The translations under genes were made by a program, and so were the position numbers. A stretch of 64,000 nucleotides of DNA from Cyanobacteria bacterium FACHB-63. Its GTDB lineage: Bacteria; Cyanobacteriota; Cyanobacteriia; Leptolyngbyales; Leptolyngbyaceae. Below the pieces are notes generated by a model, which was given only the letters and a program-made list of their open reading frames with translations, made no database searches and was not told the DNA's origin. Below are positions 7,425 to 16,680 of the stretch, in pieces. The first letter of the stretch is position 1, and each line of letters opens with the position of its first letter. Location: assembly GCA_014695255.1 (NCBI GenBank), contig JACJNX010000093.1, forward strand, positions 1 to 64,000, written 5' to 3'.

Positions 7425-10343
7425 TTGAGCGCTACTTATTCCCCCAAAATTGTTCTTGTAGACGGTCATTCGCTGGCATTTCGCGCCTATTTTGCGTTTG
7501 CCAAAGGTCGCGACGGTGGTTTACGCACCTCGACTGGAATTCCGACCAGCGTTTCCTATGGTTTTCTTAAAGCGCTTCTTGAAACTGTAGAAGCTGAGAA
7601 GCCGGATTATCTGGCGATCGCGTTTGATCTCGGTGGTGCAACTTACCGGCACGATGCCGATGAAACCTACAAGGCAGGTCGCCCTGAAACGCCAGAAGAT
7701 TTCATGCCTGATTTGGACAATCTTCAGGAACTTCTAACGGCGATGAATTTGCCGATCGTGGTCGCTCAGGGTTATGAAGCGGATGATGTGATTGGGACGC
7801 TGGCGCGAAAAGCAAGTCAAGAAGGCTTTGCGGTACGAATTTTGAGCGGCGATCGTGATCTATTTCAATTGGTCGATACCGATGGAAAGATTAAGGTGCT
7901 GTACATGAGTACAACCTACGGTAGAGGTGCTCCACCGCCCAAAGAATTCGGCGTGGAGCAGGTTAAAGAGAAGCTAGGAGTGCTGCCGTCTCAGGTTGTG
8001 GACTTTAAGGCACTGTGCGGTGATCCGTCTGACAATATTCCGGGTGTAAAAGGGATTGGTGAGAAAACAGCCGTTCAGTTATTAAGCACGTATGGATCGC
8101 TAGAAAAGGTCTATGAATCGATCGACGAGATCAAAGGTGCAGTTAAAAAGAAATTGGAAACAGGAATCGAAGATGCCCGTCATTCACAATGGATGGCGCA
8201 GATTCATTTAGATGTTCCACTAGAGATTGATTTACAAGCTTGTAAGCTTCAGGGATTCGACGAAGACAGACTGCAACCCTTAGTTGAGCGCTTAGAATTC
8301 AAATCGTTTTACAACAAAATTCGGAAATGGAAAGAGCAACTGAGTGGTGAGACAGAACTGACTGAGACCGAAGGCTCAAAGCAAGCCGCAATTGAATCAG
8401 GAACACCGATCGTTCGGCAATATGCAGACGATGATTTGTGGTTCTTTAGCGCTGAAGAAACCGAAAGTGCGGAAAAATTCGAGGTCGTGTCGATCGCGCC
8501 GCAAATCATTGATACCCAAGCCAAACTCGATGCACTGGTCAAACGCCTCAAAACTCACACGAGCGAAAAGTCTCCGGTTGCTTGGGACACGGAAACCAGC
8601 GATCTTGATCCGATCAAAGCTGATTTAGTGGGAATTGGTTGTTGTTGGGACTCAGAATCTGATGCAATGGCTTACATTCCGATCGGTCATACTTCAGGAA
8701 CGAATCTTGACCTTGCGATCGTGCTTGAAGCCCTGCGCCCGATTCTCGAAGATGTCAAATATCCGAAAGCGTTTCAGAATGCGAAGTTCGATCGCTTAGT
8801 CTTCCGGTTCCAAGGCGTTGAGGTAGCAGGCGTTGTCTTCGATACCATGCTAGCAAGCTATGTTCTCAACCCTGAAGCCAGTCATAAACTCAGCGATATG
8901 AGCTATCGCTACTTAGGCATTCAGGCTCAAGAGTATGAAGATCTAGTACCCAAAGGAAAGCATATTGGCGAAGTTGACATTCCTGCGGTTGCTCACTACT
9001 GCGGAATGGATGTTTATGGAACATACAACTTAGTGCCGAAACTACGATCGGAGCTTCAAGAACTTCCCAAGCTTAATGATTTGCTAATTGAGATCGAACA
9101 ACCGCTTGAACCTGTGTTAGCTGAGATGGAAGCAACCGGGGTGAGAATCGATCGCAACTATCTCGAAGCATTCTCGAAAACGCTGAAAGAAGACTTAGAT
9201 CGCATCGAACTAGAAGCTTACGAAGCCGCAGGCGAGAAGTTCAGCCTAGGTTCTCCTAAACAATTGAGTGAACTATTGTTTGAGAAGCTAGGACTCGATA
9301 AGAAGAAATCCCGCAAGATTAAAACTGGATTTTCAACGGATGCAGCAACCTTAGAGAAGCTTCAAGGCGATCACCCGGTTGTTGATGCGATCGTTGAACA
9401 TCGAACCTTGACTAAGTTGAAATCAACCTATGTTGATGCACTACCGACACTGATTAATCCGAAGACCGATCGGGTTCACACCGACTTTAACCAAGCAGTC
9501 ACCTCGACAGGTCGGCTTTCTTCCTCGAATCCCAACCTCCAAAACATTCCAATTCGGACTGCCTTTAGTCGCCAAATCCGCAAAGCCTTTATTCCTGAAG
9601 AAGGTTGGCTCATGGTTGCGGCTGACTATTCTCAAATCGAACTGCGAATCTTAGCGCACCTCAGTCAAGAACCTGTTCTACTCGAAACCTACCGCAACAA
9701 CGAGGATGTTCACTCACTCACGGCTCGATTGTTGTTGGAAAAAGATGACATCTCCTCTGAAGAACGGCGACTGGGAAAAATTATTAACTTCGGTGTCATT
9801 TATGGCATGGGCGCACAGCGATTTGCGCGAGAATCGGGAGTCACTCCGGCTCAGGCCCGCACGTTTATCGATCGCTTCAACAGTCGCTATGCCCGCGTCT
9901 TCGAGTATCTCCAGCAAATGCAGCGAGAAGCGATCGCCAACGGCTATGTCGAAACTATCAAGGGGCGACGACGCTACTTCAATTTCTCATCCGATGCAGT
10001 CCGAAAACTCCGAGGAAAATCACCCGATGAGATTCAACTCGATAAACTGAAGCTGCGCGACCAATTCGAGGCACAAGCCCTTCGAGCCGCAGCGAATGCA
10101 CCGATTCAAGGTTCGAGCGCGGACATCATTAAGATTGCAATGTCTCAGTTGCACGAAGTTCTGAAAGCTTATCCTGCACATTTGTTACTGCAAGTGCATG
10201 ATGAATTGGTGTTTGAAGTCGAGCCTGATGCTTGGGAAGAGTTGCAGCCCAAGATTAAGCGAGTGATGGAGAACGCGGTTTCTCTGAGTGTCCCGCTAGT
10301 TGTCGATATTCGTGCTGGAAGTAATTGGATGGATACAAAATAA
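7425..10343 (+). CDS. polA: DNA polymerase I
   Basis: A 972-residue three-domain DNA repair and Okazaki-fragment polymerase. The N-terminal 5' nuclease (about 1-300) contains DGHSLAFRAYFAF and SGDRDLFQL. The middle 3'-5' exonuclease domain keeps DTE at 388-390 (AWDTETSDLDP), so proofreading is plausible. The C-terminal polymerase domain has motif A DYSQIELRILAHLS (D734) and motif C VHDELVFEVEPD (H925, D926). The frame starts with TTG at 7425, since no ATG is available near the conserved N terminus. It is a single transcription unit facing away from the LOV kinase across a 193-bp gap. Confidence 0.96.
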   Translation: MSATYSPKIVLVDGHSLAFRAYFAFAKGRDGGLRTSTGIPTSVSYGFLKALLETVEAEKPDYLAIAFDLGGATYRHDADETYKAGRPETPEDFMPDLDNLQELLTAMNLPIVVAQGYEADDVIGTLARKASQEGFAVRILSGDRDLFQLVDTDGKIKVLYMSTTYGRGAPPPKEFGVEQVKEKLGVLPSQVVDFKALCGDPSDNIPGVKGIGEKTAVQLLSTYGSLEKVYESIDEIKGAVKKKLETGIEDARHSQWMAQIHLDVPLEIDLQACKLQGFDEDRLQPLVERLEFKSFYNKIRKWKEQLSGETELTETEGSKQAAIESGTPIVRQYADDDLWFFSAEETESAEKFEVVSIAPQIIDTQAKLDALVKRLKTHTSEKSPVAWDTETSDLDPIKADLVGIGCCWDSESDAMAYIPIGHTSGTNLDLAIVLEALRPILEDVKYPKAFQNAKFDRLVFRFQGVEVAGVVFDTMLASYVLNPEASHKLSDMSYRYLGIQAQEYEDLVPKGKHIGEVDIPAVAHYCGMDVYGTYNLVPKLRSELQELPKLNDLLIEIEQPLEPVLAEMEATGVRIDRNYLEAFSKTLKEDLDRIELEAYEAAGEKFSLGSPKQLSELLFEKLGLDKKKSRKIKTGFSTDAATLEKLQGDHPVVDAIVEHRTLTKLKSTYVDALPTLINPKTDRVHTDFNQAVTSTGRLSSSNPNLQNIPIRTAFSRQIRKAFIPEEGWLMVAADYSQIELRILAHLSQEPVLLETYRNNEDVHSLTARLLLEKDDISSEERRLGKIINFGVIYGMGAQRFARESGVTPAQARTFIDRFNSRYARVFEYLQQMQREAIANGYVETIKGRRRYFNFSSDAVRKLRGKSPDEIQLDKLKLRDQFEAQALRAAANAPIQGSSADIIKIAMSQLHEVLKAYPAHLLLQVHDELVFEVEPDAWEELQPKIKRVMENAVSLSVPLVVDIRAGSNWMDTK

Positions 10344-10380
10344 TTCAGGAGCAGAAGCACTATCGTTAGTGGGGAAACAA

Positions 10381-10490
10381 TTGGAACGGACTTTACCGAT
10401 CGTGCTCCCAAAAACTGAGCTTGCGGAATTTTGTAAACGGCATCATCTTTGCAAGTTGTCTCTGTTTGGTTCAGTGCTGCGGAATGATAG
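10381..10490 (+). pseudogene. Nucleotidyltransferase (MntA/MNT-type) remnant
   Basis: Directly after polA, about 36 codons read like the start of an MNT nucleotidyltransferase antitoxin: ELAEFCKRHHLCKLSLFGSVLRND. In the family this is followed by the catalytic DSDID motif. Here the frame diverges exactly after FGSVLRND, so the active site and the rest are missing. The neighbouring marC gene is intact and reads the other way. I read it as the stump of a HEPN/MNT toxin-antitoxin module that has been deleted. Its boundaries are approximate. Confidence 0.6.
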
Positions 10491-10494
10491 AGTC

Positions 10495-11205
10495 CTAAGC
10501 TTGGTACTGCTGCAAAAAGTGGATCACGCCCGTTTGTAGCAAAGCGATCGTACCATCCGCAATGTATTGCACCGCCAGCGCCGCCAGCAACACCCCTAAA
10601 ATTCGAGTCACCACATTGACCCCCGTTCGACCCAAAGCTTGAGCTAAATACTTTGCCAGGATTAACAATGCATAAGCGATCGCCAGTACGATTGCAGTAT
10701 CAGTCAAAACAATCACTTCTCCCAGCACATGACTATCCGCTTCCTTGATCAAAATCAGCATACTAGCGAGCGTACCAGGACCCGCAATCAATGGAATTGC
10801 CAACGGAAAGACACTCACATCCTCACGCAGTTGCGCTTCTTGCTCCTCTTCTTTGGTTTCTCGTTCTCGTTGGGCAAACACCATATCAATCCCAATCTTG
10901 AAGAGCAAAATTCCGGCAGTGACCTGAAACGCCTCCATGCTGATGTCGAGATAGCGTAAGACAAAGGCTCCGGTGAGGGCGAAGGTCGAAAGAATTCCGG
11001 CTGAGACTAAAATAGCGCGTCGAGCAATGCGAGATTGTTCCTCCGGCGATCGACCTTCAACTAGGGTAATGAACAAAGGAACTAATCCGATCGGATCGAC
11101 GATCACAAACAGGGTTAAAAAGGCTTTTGCGATGAAAGCAATGGGAAGATGTTGCGCCAAAGCCTGCCACTCCGCAGGGAACGACACAAATTGAAAATCA
11201 AACAT
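10495..11205 (-). CDS. MarC/UPF0056 family integral membrane protein
   Basis: A 236-residue protein with about six hydrophobic helices and the family motifs FVIVDPIGLVPLFI (near residue 34) and PLAIPLIAGPGTLASMLIL (near 132-150). MarC proteins are inner-membrane proteins of uncertain transport function. The name comes from a multiple-antibiotic-resistance locus, but a direct resistance role has not held up. The charged loop between helices 3 and 4 (ERETKEEEQEAQLRED) is highly acidic. It sits between polA and a Ser/Thr kinase and shows no operon partner. Confidence 0.9.
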   Translation of the reverse strand: MFDFQFVSFPAEWQALAQHLPIAFIAKAFLTLFVIVDPIGLVPLFITLVEGRSPEEQSRIARRAILVSAGILSTFALTGAFVLRYLDISMEAFQVTAGILLFKIGIDMVFAQRERETKEEEQEAQLREDVSVFPLAIPLIAGPGTLASMLILIKEADSHVLGEVIVLTDTAIVLAIAYALLILAKYLAQALGRTGVNVVTRILGVLLAALAVQYIADGTIALLQTGVIHFLQQYQA

Positions 11206-11273
11206 AACTGCTCTATCTAGGAATATTTACACAGCTTGCAGAATTTGTGTCCACGCCGAATCGGCACAAGTAG

Positions 11274-12734
11274 CTACTTTTTGTCTGGCTTCTTCTCTTT
11301 TTCTTCTCGTTTCTCGTCTTGGCGCTGCTCTTTTCCTTCTTTTTTGTCCTCCTGCTCAGATTGAACAGGTTGCACCGCAGGGGGTAGCGGGTCAGGGGTT
11401 AGGGATGGAGATGGCGAAATCGTCGGGCTGGCAGAAGGCGCTGAGTTCGTTGGCGGTTCTGGAGCGGGCGCTGGTTCGGGCGGTAGGGGATCAGGGGATG
11501 CCTCCGGTGTAGCCGAGGGCGATGCTTCAGGAGCAGACGGTTGGCTGGTCGAAGTCGGTGCTGGCTTGGGACGCGCTGGTGCAGACGGTGCAACGACATC
11601 CTCACGCTGTTCTGGACTGATCGACGGCTGATTCTGGGGTGACACAGTGGGTTGAGATGTGGGTTGAGACACTGGAGCGGTGGATGGGCTTAAGAATCGA
11701 GTTGCCCACAGGCTTAGAACTGCTACCGCGATCGCAGCAATCCCACCCCAGAGCCAAGGCTGTTTGGATTGATCGTGGTGTTGGGGGATCGGCGGTTCTG
11801 TGCGAACGTTCACGCGATCAGCTTGATCAGAATAGGGTGATCCAACCGCGAGGGTGGCAACTTGGCTGATGGGTGCCCTTGGAGCCGGAACCGATGCGAT
11901 CGGCAGGGGCGAGATCGCTTCCTGCTTTAGCTCTGGCAGCAAGGCTAACCAGTCCTTCACCGTGGCGGGTCGGTGCTGCGGTTCGAGCGCCATGCCCTGT
12001 AAAATCGCCTGATTTGTCCTTGGACTTAGATCGGGGCGAACCTGTCGCGGTTCCGGCAGGGGTTGGCGATCGCGCAAGACGGATGCGATCGGCACCTGAC
12101 CTGTGACGAGAGTGTAAAGCGTTGCCGCCAGTCCATAGACATCGATCGCAGCAGTCCGTTTGGCGTGGGGTAAATACTGCTCGATCGGCGCATAGCCCTC
12201 GGAAAACATGCTCGTGTGGGTCTGCGTTAAGCCTGGAGAAAATTCCCGCGCTGTGCCAAAGTCAATCAAAATTACCTGATCGGTTCCCTGACGCAAAATC
12301 AGGTTTTGTGGCTTCACGTCCCGATGCAGTAATCCCAGCTGATGCACGGCTGTTAACGCTGCTCCCACTTGCTGGATGAAGGCGACCGCGGTCGCTTCGG
12401 GCAAAGGTGAATGAGCGACAACCTGCGCCAGCGTCAGACCCGGAATGTAATCCATCACCATGTAAGGCAAGCCTTCTTCGGCGAAAAAGTCGTTGACCCG
12501 CACAATCCCTGGATGAACGCACATCGCCAGCCGTTTTGCCTCGTCTTGAAACTGACGCTGGAAATTGGCAAAGTTTTGGTCTTGCCGCAGGGCATCGTTC
12601 ATTGTTTTAATCACCACGACTTGAGCGAGCCAGTGGTGAGTCGCACGGTAGGTCACGCCAAACCCTCCCCGTCCAAGTTCTTGATCGAGGGTGTATTTGC
12701 CGTTTGAGAGCGTTTTGCCCACGAATATCGTCAT
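11274..12734 (-). CDS. Membrane-anchored Hanks-type Ser/Thr protein kinase
   Basis: A 486-residue kinase. The N-terminal catalytic domain (about 14-270) is complete: glycine loop GRGGFGVTY, lysine K43 in VVIK, catalytic HRDVKPQN (D139), and IDFGTARE. A single transmembrane helix follows ([19 protein letters not shown], about residue 326). Beyond it lies a Pro/Ser/Ala-rich extracytoplasmic tail ending in a Lys/Glu-rich run. The tail has no recognised sensor domain (no PASTA), and its low complexity suggests a spacer or a wall-associated segment. It is monocistronic, with no phosphatase nearby. The substrate is unknown. Confidence 0.92.
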   Translation of the reverse strand: MTIFVGKTLSNGKYTLDQELGRGGFGVTYRATHHWLAQVVVIKTMNDALRQDQNFANFQRQFQDEAKRLAMCVHPGIVRVNDFFAEEGLPYMVMDYIPGLTLAQVVAHSPLPEATAVAFIQQVGAALTAVHQLGLLHRDVKPQNLILRQGTDQVILIDFGTAREFSPGLTQTHTSMFSEGYAPIEQYLPHAKRTAAIDVYGLAATLYTLVTGQVPIASVLRDRQPLPEPRQVRPDLSPRTNQAILQGMALEPQHRPATVKDWLALLPELKQEAISPLPIASVPAPRAPISQVATLAVGSPYSDQADRVNVRTEPPIPQHHDQSKQPWLWGGIAAIAVAVLSLWATRFLSPSTAPVSQPTSQPTVSPQNQPSISPEQREDVVAPSAPARPKPAPTSTSQPSAPEASPSATPEASPDPLPPEPAPAPEPPTNSAPSASPTISPSPSLTPDPLPPAVQPVQSEQEDKKEGKEQRQDEKREEKEKKPDKK

Positions 12735-13066
12735 GACGATCGGTGTAATGGGTTAACAAACGCTTCTAGTGTAAGCTACCGTCGTTCGATCTCTGAGTAT
12801 CTGTGGGTGAAAACAGAATTAACTCGTTTGACGAATTGACTCCGAAGTTCCGGGCAGCAATCGAATTGTGATTTATCGATTTGCAGAAATATAACTCACT
12901 GTTGATTCAACCGATCGCACAAATCGCGATGTCTCACAGGAATGATTCCGTACAGCCCGTTAGAGAAGTGGATACAGGGGCATTCTGGAGATGAGTTACC
13001 CCCCACCTCAATCACTTGAGCTTTGGGGTGGCACGCTCTACCTGTTTTGTCCCTGTTTCAATTTTT
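12735..13066. other. Intergenic region between divergent kinases
   Basis: About 330 bp separating the divergent Ser/Thr kinase and seven-PAS kinase genes; it must hold both promoters. I see no convincing -10/-35 pair, regulator palindrome, RNA gene or conserved small reading frame. It is moderately AT-rich compared with the flanking genes. Confidence 0.5.
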
Positions 13067-16000
13067 ATGCAGGATACCGTTCATCGTCACCCAGGAAAAA
13101 ATGCTCAACCAGAGGATGTCATCAACTTCCGGCGCTTGGTTGAAATAGCCCATGATCTCAGTTGGGTCTGCGAGTTAGATTGGACACTAACCTACATTTC
13201 GCCCCAACTCCAGACATTGTTCGGGTATGCACCAGAAGCCTGGGTTGGACGATCGTGGATGCCTCTAATTCATCCCGAAGACTACCTCCGAATCGAAGCG
13301 ATTTTACAAAGTGTAATTAGAACGGGTGAAGATCTCGCAGGCATTGAGTTTCGTCATGCGCTTAAAGACGGAAGCTGGCATTGGGTGTCGTTGAATGTGG
13401 GATTAATTCAAGACCCTAGTGGAAACTCGATCGGGCTGCAAGGAATTGTGCGAGACATCGACGATGCGAAGCACCGCGAGGCGGAACGCAAAGCCACAGA
13501 GATCCAACTGCGAGAGCAGGAGCAACTTCTTCGCAGTGTGTATGAAGCGGTCGAACACAGCATCACGACTGTCGATGTGCGAGAAGATGGAGAGTTCTGT
13601 TTTGTCGGCTGGAATCCTGCAACCGAAAAAATTACTGGGATTTCCAATGAAGCGATCTTGGGCAAAACGCCAGAAGCGTTAATGGGTGAACTGCACGGCA
13701 AGATGGTGCGGCAGGATTATCATCGCTGTCTAGAAGCGGGCACTTCAATTACCTACGAAGAATTTTTACCAATCGGAGGACGTGACCTCTGGTGGTTAAC
13801 CACGCTCAATCCGATTAAAGACGATCGCGGCAGAATCTGTCGGATTGTTGTGACCTCATTTGACATTACCGATCGCAAACGAGTTGAAACAGAACTGAAG
13901 CAGAAAGAAGCCCAATACCGCAGCATCTTTGAAACGCTAAACGATGGCATTTTAATTACGGATTTAGAGACAGGTCAAGCCGTTGAAGCAAATCCTGCGG
14001 CGCATCGCATCTATGGCTATACCTATGAGGAGTTCATGCAGCTCGAACCCTCTGAGTTTGTCCATCCAGAGCATGTGCAACACTTTTCAAATTTCTTGAC
14101 GACAATTCGAGCTGGCGATCGCTTCTTTTGCGAGGTGCTAAATCTACATAAGGACGGTAGCTACATCTATGTTGAAGTGATTGGAGTCCCCTTTTTGTAC
14201 AACGGAAAGCTCCACGCTCTATCCGTTTTTAGAGATATCAGCGAGCGCGTCCGCGCCGCAAGCGAACGCGAAATAACGGAAGCCGCACTTCAACAGAAAG
14301 AAGCCATTTACCGGGGCATCTTTGAAACGATTAACGATGGCATCATTCTCACTAACTTAGAAACTGAGCAACCCGTTGAAATCAATCCTGCCGCCTATCA
14401 AATGTATGGCTATACCTATGAAGAATTTATGCAACTCAGCCCACCTGAGCTTTTGCATCCAGCCTCTCTACCGATCTTCGCCAATTTTCTCACAGCCGTA
14501 AAATCAGAAGAAAAATTCCTCTGTGAAGCAGTCGGTATCCATCAGAATGGAACTCAGATCAATGTTGAGGTAAAAGCAGTTCCCTTAACGCTAAACGGTA
14601 AACCACACGCTTTGACGTTGATACGCAATATCACCGATAGCAAAGCCGTAGAAGTTGCGCTGCAACAGGCAGAAGCCCACTACCGCAGCATCTTTGAAGC
14701 AATCAATGATGGCATCAACATTATCAATTTAGAAACAGGCAGGGTTGTCGCTGTTAACCCTGCATTCTGCCAGATGCACGGCTACACCACCGAAGAATTT
14801 CTTCAGCTTGAACCCTCTGAATATGTCCATGCAGACGCTTTGCCAAAGTTCTCTCGGTTTGTTGAGACGATTCAGGCAGGAAAACAGTTTTTCTGCGAGG
14901 GGATGGATCTGCACAGAGACGGGACTTGCATCGATGTTGAAGTCACTGCGGTTCCTTTCTTTTATAACAATCAGCCTTGCGCTCTATCGATCATTCGAGA
15001 CATTCGCGATCGCAAAGCGGCTGACACTGCACTCAAAGAAGCCAACGCTTTGCTCACTTCCGTATTAGAAGCGACACCGGGCTTGTTTTTCGTCAAAGAC
15101 CTAGGAGGACGGTATCTTACCTTGAACTCCAACGTCGCGAAGCTTTTGGGTAGATCAATGGCAGAAATTAGCGGCAAAACGGATGCTGAACTGCTACCAC
15201 CAGAAGCTGCCCTGACCTTGATGCTCAGAGATCGGGAAATCCTGGAGACAGAGGTGACCCAGCAGGTTGAAGAGGTGATCCGGCTTAATGGAGATGAGTG
15301 CACTCATCTCACCACGAAAACGCCGCTGTATAACGCTAACGGCGATTTGATTGGCTTAATTGGCTTGGCGCTGGATATCAGCGATCGCAAAGCTGCAGAA
15401 CAAGCGCAAGCAAGACTCACTGCCATTTTAGAAGCGACTTCTGACCTAGTGGGCATTGCGGATATGCAGGGTAGAATTCTTTATCTCAATGCGGCGGGAC
15501 ACCACTTACTTGAAATTCCACTTGAAGAAGACCTGATTGGTTTTCCAATTGATAGTCTGCACCCGCTAGCCATCCACCAAATGCTGGCTACTCAAGTGTT
15601 TCCGATCGCGATTCAGCAAGGCATTTGGCAGGGCGAGTCGATCGTCGTGACTCGTAGTGGATGTGAAATTCCAGTCTCACAGGTCATCATTGCTCACAAA
15701 AAAGCCGATGGCACTCCTGAATATCTCTCTACAATTATTCGCAACATCACCGCACAAAAACAAGCTGAAATCGTCCTGCAACAGAAAGCACAGGAGCTAG
15801 AAGCGGCATTGCAGGAACTCCAGCGTACCCAACTGCAAATGATCCAGGCTGAAAAGATGTCTTCTCTGGGGCAGTTAGTCGCGGGTGTTGCTCACGAAAT
15901 CAACAATCCAGTGAACTTTATCTATGGCAATGTCTCGCCTGCGGGCGAGTACATTCAGGATTTGCTCAAATTAATCGAGCTTTACCAGGCGCAGTATCCG

Positions 16001-16675
16001 AACCCATCTCCGGTCATCCAACACAAGATCGAGGAGATCGATTTGGAATTTATTGAAGCGGATTTGCCTCGCTTGTTCACGTCGATGAAGATGGGAGCCG
16101 ATCGTATTCGTCAGATTGTTCGTTCTTTGCGAACCTTCTCGCGGTTGGATGAGGCGGCTTGTAAAGAAGTAGACATTCACGAAGGCATTGATAGCACCTT
16201 AGTCATTTTAGAGAACCGTCTCAAAGCAAAAGCCGAACAGCCTGCGATTGAAGTGGTCAAGCAATATGGCGATTTGCCGCTGGTGGAGTGCTACGCCGGA
16301 CAACTGAATCAGGTGTTTATGAATGTTTTATCGAATGCGCTAGATGCACTAGAGGAGCAAAATCAACACCGCTCTTTTGAGCAGATTAAAGCGTCTCCTA
16401 ACCGCATTGAGATCCGCACTCAGGTCTTGAATGGCGATCGCGTTGAGATTCGGATTGCAGACAACGGTACTGGCATTCCAGAAGCAGTGAGGCAGCGCAT
16501 TTTCGATCCGTTCTTTACAACGAAGCCTGTCGGCAAAGGCACAGGCATGGGAATGTCGATTAGCTATCAAATTATTACGGAAAATCACGCGGGGAGGCTT
16601 CAGTGTTTTTCCACGCCGGGGCAGGGCGCAGAGTTTGTGATTGAGATTCCGCTACGGCAGCAGTTTTCCGAGTAA
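13067..16675 (+). CDS. Seven-PAS sensor histidine kinase
   Basis: A roughly 1200-residue soluble kinase with seven successive PAS domains followed by a histidine kinase core (H943 in AHEINNP, N box, [23 protein letters not shown]). PAS 3, 4 and 5 are close copies of each other, each starting with the pattern (R)-S/G-IFE-x-x-NDGI and containing YGYT/HGYT-EEF, so they arose by tandem duplication within the gene. No receiver domain or transmembrane segment is present. I use the ATG at 13067. An in-frame TTG at 13016 adds 17 non-conserved residues. The kinase core is paralogous to that at 5528-7231. The ligand and output regulator are unknown. Confidence 0.88.
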   Translation: MQDTVHRHPGKNAQPEDVINFRRLVEIAHDLSWVCELDWTLTYISPQLQTLFGYAPEAWVGRSWMPLIHPEDYLRIEAILQSVIRTGEDLAGIEFRHALKDGSWHWVSLNVGLIQDPSGNSIGLQGIVRDIDDAKHREAERKATEIQLREQEQLLRSVYEAVEHSITTVDVREDGEFCFVGWNPATEKITGISNEAILGKTPEALMGELHGKMVRQDYHRCLEAGTSITYEEFLPIGGRDLWWLTTLNPIKDDRGRICRIVVTSFDITDRKRVETELKQKEAQYRSIFETLNDGILITDLETGQAVEANPAAHRIYGYTYEEFMQLEPSEFVHPEHVQHFSNFLTTIRAGDRFFCEVLNLHKDGSYIYVEVIGVPFLYNGKLHALSVFRDISERVRAASEREITEAALQQKEAIYRGIFETINDGIILTNLETEQPVEINPAAYQMYGYTYEEFMQLSPPELLHPASLPIFANFLTAVKSEEKFLCEAVGIHQNGTQINVEVKAVPLTLNGKPHALTLIRNITDSKAVEVALQQAEAHYRSIFEAINDGINIINLETGRVVAVNPAFCQMHGYTTEEFLQLEPSEYVHADALPKFSRFVETIQAGKQFFCEGMDLHRDGTCIDVEVTAVPFFYNNQPCALSIIRDIRDRKAADTALKEANALLTSVLEATPGLFFVKDLGGRYLTLNSNVAKLLGRSMAEISGKTDAELLPPEAALTLMLRDREILETEVTQQVEEVIRLNGDECTHLTTKTPLYNANGDLIGLIGLALDISDRKAAEQAQARLTAILEATSDLVGIADMQGRILYLNAAGHHLLEIPLEEDLIGFPIDSLHPLAIHQMLATQVFPIAIQQGIWQGESIVVTRSGCEIPVSQVIIAHKKADGTPEYLSTIIRNITAQKQAEIVLQQKAQELEAALQELQRTQLQMIQAEKMSSLGQLVAGVAHEINNPVNFIYGNVSPAGEYIQDLLKLIELYQAQYPNPSPVIQHKIEEIDLEFIEADLPRLFTSMKMGADRIRQIVRSLRTFSRLDEAACKEVDIHEGIDSTLVILENRLKAKAEQPAIEVVKQYGDLPLVECYAGQLNQVFMNVLSNALDALEEQNQHRSFEQIKASPNRIEIRTQVLNGDRVEIRIADNGTGIPEAVRQRIFDPFFTTKPVGKGTGMGMSISYQIITENHAGRLQCFSTPGQGAEFVIEIPLRQQFSE

Positions 16676-16680
16676 GAGGA

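Noticed and set aside
12996-13034. Hairpin before the seven-PAS kinase as a terminator or riboswitch
   Set aside because: Only the inner five base pairs match. The outer pairing needs bulges and mismatches, so I do not support it.
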